A DNA stretch of 64,000 nt from Moraxellaceae bacterium (GTDB lineage Bacteria; Pseudomonadota; Gammaproteobacteria; Pseudomonadales; Moraxellaceae). Below, piece after piece: positions 57,860 to 64,000 of this stretch (its first letter is position 1; every line of letters begins with the position of its first letter). The notes beneath the pieces are model-generated. The model worked only from the letters and a program-made list of their open reading frames with translations. It searched no databases and was not told the DNA's origin. The stretch spans positions 242,010 to 306,009 of the forward strand of contig JAUSND010000019.1 of the NCBI GenBank assembly GCA_030646295.1, given 5' to 3'. The position numbers and the translations under genes are program-made.

Positions 57860-59578
57860 GTGGAACTTCTTTCTGGCGGTGAAATGCTCATCCGCGCCCT
57901 CGCCGACGAAGGCGTGGACTATGTTTTCGGTTATCCCGGTGGTGCCGTCCTGCACATTTACGACGCCATGTTTCAGCAGGACAAGGTCAAACACATCCTG
58001 GTTCGTCATGAGCAGGCTGCCGGCCATGCCGCTGACGGCTACTCCCGTGCGACCGGCAAGACCGGCGTCGTGCTGGTTACGTCCGGCCCTGGTGCCACCA
58101 ATACGGTGACCGCCATTGCCACGGCCTACATGGACTCCATCCCGCTGGTGGTGCTGTCCGGCCAGGTGCCATCTGCCCTGATCGGCGAAGACGCCTTTCA
58201 GGAAACCGACATGGTTGGTGTGTCCCGCCCCATCGTCAAGCACAGCTTCCAGGTGCGCAAGGCCGAAGACATTCCGGCCATGGTGAAGAAGGCCTTCTAT
58301 ATTGCTGCCAGCGGCCGCCCGGGCCCGGTCGTGATCGACATCCCGAAGGACTGCACCAACCCCAACGAAAAGTTCCCGTACGAGTACCCGCACAAGGTCA
58401 AGTTGCGCTCCTACAACCCGCCAGGCCGTGGCCATGCAGGCCAGATCAAGAAGGCCGTGGATGAGCTGGTTGCGGCCAAGCGTCCCATGATCTATGCCGG
58501 TGGTGGCGTGGTGCAGGGCAATGCGTCGGCTCTGCTGACTGAGCTGGCCCGTCACCTGAACTACCCTGTGACCAATACCCTGATGGGGCTGGGTGCGTAT
58601 CCTGGCTCCGATCGTCAGTTCGTGGGCATGCTCGGCATGCATGGCACCTATGAAGCCAACATGGCCATGCACCACAGCGACCTGATTCTTGCCGTTGGCG
58701 CACGCTTCGATGATCGTGTCACCAACAACACACGCAAGTTCTGCCCGAATGCCCGCATCATCCATATCGACATTGATCCGGCCTCCATTTCCAAGACCAT
58801 CACGGCAGACATCCCCATCGTGGGGGCAGTCGAGCCGGTGCTCAACGAAATGCTCACCCTGGTGAAGCAGGCCGACAAGCCCGACGCCAAGGCCATCGAG
58901 GCCTGGTGGCAGCAGATTGATGACTGGCGCAAGGTGCACGGCCTGCGCTACGAGGCCGCCAAGCCGGGTGAGATGAAGCCACAGCAAGTGGTGGAAATGC
59001 TTTACAAGGTTACCGACGGCAAGGCCATCGTCACCTCCGACGTGGGTCAGCACCAGATGTTTGCTGCGCTCTACTACAAGTACGACCGTCCGCGGCAGTG
59101 GATCAATTCCGGTGGTCTTGGCACCATGGGCTTTGGCCTGCCGGCCGCCATGGGCGCCCTGTTTGCCTTTCCGGAAGAGACCGTGGTCTGCGTGACCGGC
59201 GAAGCCTCCATCCAGATGAATATCCAGGAGCTGTCCACCTGCCTGCAGTATGGCCTGCCGGTGAAGATCCTGAATCTCAACAACGGTTCACTGGGGATGG
59301 TGAAGCAGTGGCAGGACATGATGTATGACGGCCGCCACTCGCACTCCTACATGGATTCGCTGCCTGACTTCGTGAAGCTCGCTGAAGCCTACGGTCATGT
59401 CGGCATGAAGATCACCGATCCGGCCCAGCTGGAAAGCAAGATGCGCGAAGCCTTTGCCATGAAGGATCGTCTTGTTTTCATTGATGTCGTGGTTGATCCG
59501 GCCGAACACGTGTATCCCATGCTCATTGCCGGCGGTTCGCTGCGCGACATGAAGCTGTCCAAGACGGAGCGTACCTGA
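57860..59578 (+). CDS. ilvI: Acetolactate synthase large subunit
   Basis: 572 residues from a GTG at 57860, with AAGGGTG upstream. ThDP enzyme: catalytic Glu51 ([12 protein letters not shown]), FAD-linked middle domain, and C-terminal ThDP motif with GEASIQMN (447-454) and the NN pair at 474-475. The usual GDG/GDA Asp is Glu448 here; I believe some pseudomonads have the same change. Makes acetolactate or acetohydroxybutyrate for Val, Leu and Ile. First gene of ilvI-ilvH-ilvC. Confidence 0.96.
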   Translation: MELLSGGEMLIRALADEGVDYVFGYPGGAVLHIYDAMFQQDKVKHILVRHEQAAGHAADGYSRATGKTGVVLVTSGPGATNTVTAIATAYMDSIPLVVLSGQVPSALIGEDAFQETDMVGVSRPIVKHSFQVRKAEDIPAMVKKAFYIAASGRPGPVVIDIPKDCTNPNEKFPYEYPHKVKLRSYNPPGRGHAGQIKKAVDELVAAKRPMIYAGGGVVQGNASALLTELARHLNYPVTNTLMGLGAYPGSDRQFVGMLGMHGTYEANMAMHHSDLILAVGARFDDRVTNNTRKFCPNARIIHIDIDPASISKTITADIPIVGAVEPVLNEMLTLVKQADKPDAKAIEAWWQQIDDWRKVHGLRYEAAKPGEMKPQQVVEMLYKVTDGKAIVTSDVGQHQMFAALYYKYDRPRQWINSGGLGTMGFGLPAAMGALFAFPEETVVCVTGEASIQMNIQELSTCLQYGLPVKILNLNNGSLGMVKQWQDMMYDGRHSHSYMDSLPDFVKLAEAYGHVGMKITDPAQLESKMREAFAMKDRLVFIDVVVDPAEHVYPMLIAGGSLRDMKLSKTERT

Positions 59579-59580
59579 TC

Positions 59581-60072
59581 ATGCGTCGTATCATTTCTGT
59601 TCTCATGGAAAACGAGCCTGGTGCACTGTCACGTCTGGTCGGCCTGTTTTCCCAGCGCGGTTACAACATCGAGTCACTGACCGTGGCCCCAACCGATGAT
59701 GCCACCCTGTCGCGTCTTACGCTCACCACCACGGGTGACGAGCACAAGATCGAGCAGGTGACCAAGCAGCTCAACAAGCTGATTGAAGTGGTCAAGGTCG
59801 TGGACCTCACCGAGGGTGCCCATATCGAGCGTGAGCTGTTGCTGGTCAAGGTCAAGGCAACCGGCGCCGCTCGTGCCGAGCTGAAGCGCACGGCCGATAT
59901 TTTTCGCGGCCAGATTGTGGACGTCACCCCCACGGTCTATACCATCCAGCTCGCCGGCACCAGTGACAAGCTTGATGCGTTCATCGAGGCATTGGCCGAA
60001 ACAGCAATTCTCGAAGTGGTGCGTACCGGTGTCTGCGGTATCGCACGTGGCGAAAAGGTTCTGAGCATTTAA
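59581..60072 (+). CDS. ilvH: Acetolactate synthase small (regulatory) subunit
   Basis: 163 residues beginning MRRIISVLMENEPGALSRLVGLFSQRGYNIESLTVAPT: N-terminal ACT domain (ENEPGALSRLVGLFSQRGYN within residues 10-29) and a C-terminal ACT-like half. Binds valine and confers feedback inhibition on IlvI. Starts 2 bp after the ilvI stop, so translation is coupled. Confidence 0.97.
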   Translation: MRRIISVLMENEPGALSRLVGLFSQRGYNIESLTVAPTDDATLSRLTLTTTGDEHKIEQVTKQLNKLIEVVKVVDLTEGAHIERELLLVKVKATGAARAELKRTADIFRGQIVDVTPTVYTIQLAGTSDKLDAFIEALAETAILEVVRTGVCGIARGEKVLSI

Positions 60073-61194
<1,122 letters not shown>

Positions 61195-61237
61195 TTCCGC
61201 CAGCATCCGCCCGGCAACGGGTGGATCAGGGTCAGGT

Positions 61238-61266
61238 AAAAAGCGCGGCTTGGCCGCGCTTTTTTT
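61238..61266 (+). terminator. Terminator of the ilvIHC group
   Basis: AAAAAGCGCGGC, loop TTG, GCCGCGCT, then seven T including the pairing tract. Confidence 0.92.
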
Positions 61267-61364
61267 ATGCCATGCTGTAACAGGATGGCAGTCACCCAAC
61301 TCCAATGGTCAAGAGGAGCGGGTGTGATTATCATTCCCCTCCCGCCATGCCATGAGTCAAGGCT

Positions 61365-62180
61365 ATGTCCACGCCACACAACGATCAAGATGACCACGAC
61401 GGCCTCACTTTCGAGGTGGTTGAGGAAGAGCACGACGAAGGCGGCAAGAAGGTCCGCAACAAGGGCATCTATCTGCTGCCCAACCTGATCACGACCGCCG
61501 CCCTGTTTTCCGGCTTCTACGCCATCATTGCAGCCATGAATGGCCGTTTCGAAGCAGCAGCCATCGCAATTTTTGTCGCCGCCCTGTTTGATGGCATGGA
61601 TGGCCGTGTTGCCCGCATGACCAACACCCAGAGCCCGTTTGGTGCCGAATATGACTCGCTCTCGGACATGGTCTCCTTCGGGATAGCGCCGGCACTGGTC
61701 GTGTTTACCTGGAGTCTGCAGTCGCTGGGCAAGATCGGCTGGATCTGCGCCTTCATCTACGCCGTGGCGGCAGCCTTTCGTCTCGCCCGCTTCAATGTGC
61801 AGCTCGAGGTGGCAGACAAGCGCTACTTCACCGGCCTGGCCAGTCCGCTGGCTGCCGCCATCATCGCCAGCATGGTGTGGGCAGGCTTTGACAACCGCAT
61901 CGCCGGGCGGGAGCAGGAGCTTGCGATCGCGATTGCAGTCATTACCGTGCTCTCGGCTTTCCTGATGGTCAGCAACTTCCGCTATTACAGCTTCAAGGAG
62001 CTGGACCGCTCCCGTGTCCCGTTTGCTGTCATGTTGCCCGTCGTGCTGGTGTTCGGCATTGTTAACTACGACTTGCCGATTGGCTTGTTGACCGTATCAC
62101 TTGTCTACGCAGTGTCCGGCCCTGTTTCTACGGTCTGGAGCCGGCGAAAGACTCCGGGGGAGCCTCAAGCCAGAGGCTGA
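61365..62180 (+). CDS. pssA: CDP-diacylglycerol-serine O-phosphatidyltransferase
   Basis: 271 residues. An acidic N-terminus (about 30 residues) precedes the CDP-alcohol phosphotransferase motif [10 protein letters not shown]8-G-x3-D-x3-D with Asp76, Asp79, Asp97 and Asp101. About eight membrane helices follow. This is the integral-membrane, Bacillus-type PssA, common in Pseudomonas, rather than the soluble E. coli type. Makes phosphatidylserine, precursor of phosphatidylethanolamine. Follows ilvC as in pseudomonads. A small AGCCTC/GAGGCT stem overlaps its 3' end. Confidence 0.92.
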   Translation: MSTPHNDQDDHDGLTFEVVEEEHDEGGKKVRNKGIYLLPNLITTAALFSGFYAIIAAMNGRFEAAAIAIFVAALFDGMDGRVARMTNTQSPFGAEYDSLSDMVSFGIAPALVVFTWSLQSLGKIGWICAFIYAVAAAFRLARFNVQLEVADKRYFTGLASPLAAAIIASMVWAGFDNRIAGREQELAIAIAVITVLSAFLMVSNFRYYSFKELDRSRVPFAVMLPVVLVFGIVNYDLPIGLLTVSLVYAVSGPVSTVWSRRKTPGEPQARG

Positions 62181-62205
62181 GGTAGTCCGCCACAAAGAGG
62201 ATTGC

Positions 62206-63213
62206 ATGATGCTGATACATAAACGTTCTGCCAGTGAGCCCCTCTCCAGTGAGCTCACCTCCGAAACGGTGTATCAGCAGCGGCGTGACTTGTTGAAAGC
62301 CGCAGGCCTTTTCGGGGCTGCGGCTTTTTTTTCGCCAGTGTTGCAGGCAGCTCCAGTTGCTTATTCCCCTGCCGCAGATCGAGGCAATGTACCCCGGTAT
62401 TTGCGTGACAAGTTGAGGGCGCGCAAGGCGGGCATTAACCCGACAGGAGAGCCACTGACGCCGTTTGATGTGGTCTCGACCTACAACAACTTCTACGAGT
62501 TCGGTCTCGACAAGTCTGATCCAGCCGCCAATGCCCAGGCGATGCGGCTCGAGCCTTGGTCCGTTCGCATTGATGGCGAATGCCGAAAGCCCGGCACCTA
62601 TACCCTTGAGGATATCCTCAAGCCACATCCGCTTGAGGATCGCATCTATCGTTTCCGGTGCGTCGAAGCCTGGTCCATGGTTGTGCCATGGCAGGGTTTC
62701 TCGCTGGCCGACCTTGTTCGCCGGTTTGAGCCAACATCCAAAGCACGTTTCATCGAGTTCACGACCTTGCAGGACCCACAGCAGATGCCTGGCCAGCGAA
62801 CCCGCAACCTGCGCTGGCCCTACGTGGAAGGCTTGCGCATGGATGAGGCCATGCACCCTTTGGCCCTGATGGCTGTTGGTGTGTATGGACGCTCATTACC
62901 CCCGCAAAACGGTGCGCCGCTCCGACTGATCGTTCCCTGGAAGTACGGATTCAAGAGTATCAAGTCAATTGTGCGAATCCGCTTTACCGAGACCGCACCA
63001 CAAACAACCTGGGCCACCATGGCGCCAGAAGAATACGGCTTCTTTGCCAACGTGAATCCTGCAGTAGACCATCCGCGCTGGACCCAGGCTCGGGAGCGGC
63101 GACTGCCCGCAACATTGTTCAACCCGAACTGGCGCGACACCTTGCCATTCAACGGCTATGCCAGTGAAGTGGCCGGCCTGTACCGGGGCCTCAACCTTAA
63201 GCGTTACTTCTAG
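62206..63213 (+). CDS. msrP: Methionine-sulfoxide reductase catalytic subunit MsrP (YedY)
   Basis: 335 residues from the ATG at 62206 (AGAGG 5 nt upstream; the next ATG, 62209, is also possible). Tat signal [12 protein letters not shown] (residues 26-37) for export with the bound molybdopterin. The Mo ligand is Cys152 in RFRCVEAW. The C-terminal [25 protein letters not shown] is the usual YedY end, in the parts TLPFNGY and AGLYRGLN. Repairs oxidised Met in periplasmic proteins with electrons from MsrQ. Confidence 0.96.
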   Translation: MMLIHKRSASEPLSSELTSETVYQQRRDLLKAAGLFGAAAFFSPVLQAAPVAYSPAADRGNVPRYLRDKLRARKAGINPTGEPLTPFDVVSTYNNFYEFGLDKSDPAANAQAMRLEPWSVRIDGECRKPGTYTLEDILKPHPLEDRIYRFRCVEAWSMVVPWQGFSLADLVRRFEPTSKARFIEFTTLQDPQQMPGQRTRNLRWPYVEGLRMDEAMHPLALMAVGVYGRSLPPQNGAPLRLIVPWKYGFKSIKSIVRIRFTETAPQTTWATMAPEEYGFFANVNPAVDHPRWTQARERRLPATLFNPNWRDTLPFNGYASEVAGLYRGLNLKRYF

Positions 63214-63229
63214 GCAGCATGTGGTTGTA

Positions 63230-63838
63230 ATGAAGACTGAAAAGCCAGACGGGCATGCGCATACAAGGTGGCTGGTGTTTTTGGCCATGCTCATGCCTGC
63301 GTTGTGGCTGCTGTATCTGGCGCTCACAAACCAGTTGGGTCCAGACCCAGCCAAGGAGCTCGTGGATCAGACCGGTTTGTGGGCCTTTCGCAGCCTTCTG
63401 CTGAGTCTTTGCATGACGCCGCTACGGATTATCACCAGGCGTTCCTTCTGGATACGGCATCGCCGTATGCTGGGGTTGTTCGCATTGTTCTATGCCGTAT
63501 CCCATGCGATGGTCTACGTGTTCCTGTTGTTCGGAGCACGTTGGGGCGAGTTGGCCACCGAGCTGACCAGGCGGCCTTATATAATGATTGGCAGCCTGGC
63601 GTTGCTGCTGTTGCTTGCTCTTGGTGTGACCTCTACAAGAGGGTGGCAGCGACGGCTGCGCCATAACTGGGTGAGACTGCATCGCCTGGTGTATGTGGCC
63701 TCATTATTGGTGTTGCTGCACTTCAGTTGGGTTAACAAGCTGGGGCTTGCCAGCATCTGGCCCTATGCACTGGCGCTGTTTTTGCTGCTGGGAGTGCGTG
63801 TTTGGTGGAATTTCAGGCAGTCAGAACGAAAATCGTGA
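63230..63838 (+). CDS. msrQ: Haem-containing membrane subunit MsrQ (YedZ)
   Basis: 202 residues from the ATG at 63230; a GTG at 63221 is an alternative. About six membrane helices of the ferric-reductase-like domain. Conserved His in RRMLGLFALFYAVSHAMVYV (His in AVSHA), RLHRLVY and LLHFSWV should bind haem. Passes electrons from quinone to MsrP across the inner membrane. Starts 16 bp after msrP, same operon. Confidence 0.94.
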   Translation: MKTEKPDGHAHTRWLVFLAMLMPALWLLYLALTNQLGPDPAKELVDQTGLWAFRSLLLSLCMTPLRIITRRSFWIRHRRMLGLFALFYAVSHAMVYVFLLFGARWGELATELTRRPYIMIGSLALLLLLALGVTSTRGWQRRLRHNWVRLHRLVYVASLLVLLHFSWVNKLGLASIWPYALALFLLLGVRVWWNFRQSERKS

Positions 63839-63845
63839 AATAACG

Positions 63846-63873
63846 TTGACACCCTCCGCCAGCTCCCTATAAT
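63846..63873 (+). promoter_or_regulatory. Consensus sigma-70 promoter, probably of an rRNA operon beyond the edge
   Basis: TTGACA, 16-bp spacer, TATAAT, followed by GCGCCCC. Both hexamers match the consensus exactly and the discriminator is GC-rich, the pattern of rrn P1 promoters. A second TTGACA at 63994-63999 is at the very edge, consistent with tandem promoters. No structural RNA sequence is inside the window. Confidence 0.65.
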
Positions 63874-63993
63874 GCGCCCCACACCGACGCGCTGGTACGG
63901 ACTGGAATTAAAAACTTCAGGAAAATCAGCGGGTTGTGAGTGTCTTGTAAAAGTTGGATTGTTGGTGACGACGAAATAATTTGAACAAGATGC

Positions 63994-63999
63994 TTGACA
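63994..63999 (+). promoter_or_regulatory. Second TTGACA at the right edge
   Basis: Exact -35 consensus 148 bp after the first; its -10, if any, is outside the window. Confidence 0.4.
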
Positions 64000-64000
64000 C

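Overview
The window is a gene-dense, G+C-rich chromosomal segment of a gammaproteobacterium. Two things suggest a Pseudomonadales/Oceanospirillales organism of the Alcanivorax or Marinobacter kind. First, the backbone order (ispB, rplU, rpmA, obgE, proB ... rpsT, murJ, ribF, ileS, lspA, fkpB, ispH, minor pilin genes, thiO, pilR, pilS, bamD, rluD, pgeF, clpB) matches the order I recall for Pseudomonas aeruginosa. Second, a two-domain fatty acyl-CoA reductase of the wax-ester type is inserted in it. No phage, IS element, CRISPR array or plasmid function was seen. The genus is an inference; no database was consulted.

Layout. 0-5.8 kb: the 5' end of a probable mltF, purL, a YqfO-like protein and an AraC regulator. 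5.8-9.1 kb: a membrane protein of the 'site-specific recombinase' family, tRNA-Pro(CGG) and ispB, all on the minus strand. 9.3-14.6 kb: rplU-rpmA, obgE, proB, a YedA-type exporter, and rpsT and rsuA on the minus strand. 14.7-22.2 kb: murJ, ribF, ileS, lspA, fkpB, ispH. 22.4-30.4 kb: the type IV pilus minor-pilin operon (fimT/fimU-pilV-pilW-pilX-pilY1-pilE) and a second, antisense FimT/GspH pseudopilin. 30.5-34.9 kb: thiO, then pilR-pilS (minus) and a small PP0621-type protein. 35.0-39.5 kb: NAD synthetase, the fatty acyl-CoA reductase and an acetyltransferase. 39.5-41.5 kb: bamD and rluD, divergent. 41.6-49.7 kb: a large alpha-2-macroglobulin gene overlapping pbpC (PBP1C). 49.7-57.5 kb: a saccharopine-dehydrogenase-like oxidoreductase, pgeF, a small unknown gene, a flavodoxin-like gene, clpB with a sigma-32 promoter, a membrane-anchored caspase-like C13 peptidase and a DUF4124 protein. 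57.8-63.8 kb: ilvI-ilvH-ilvC, pssA, msrP-msrQ. The right edge holds a consensus sigma-70 promoter with a GC-rich discriminator, probably the start of an rRNA operon that lies outside.

Most genes are housekeeping. Envelope themes recur: lipid II flipping (MurJ), lipoprotein processing (LspA), outer-membrane assembly (BamD), periplasmic defence and repair (A2M/PBP1C, MsrPQ) and pilus assembly with its two-component regulator PilSR. The least ordinary signals are: an 18-bp sequence shared in inverted orientation by the purL and acyl-CoA reductase upstream regions, containing a TTGTCnGACAA-like palindrome; a perfect 27-bp-arm hairpin that fills a convergent intergenic gap; a tandem duplication of the first domain of the alpha-2-macroglobulin; two related beta-rich domains inserted in the PilY1 vWA region; and a minor-pilin operon that appears inverted relative to the arrangement I recall from P. 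aeruginosa. I did not find a clearly new multi-gene system.
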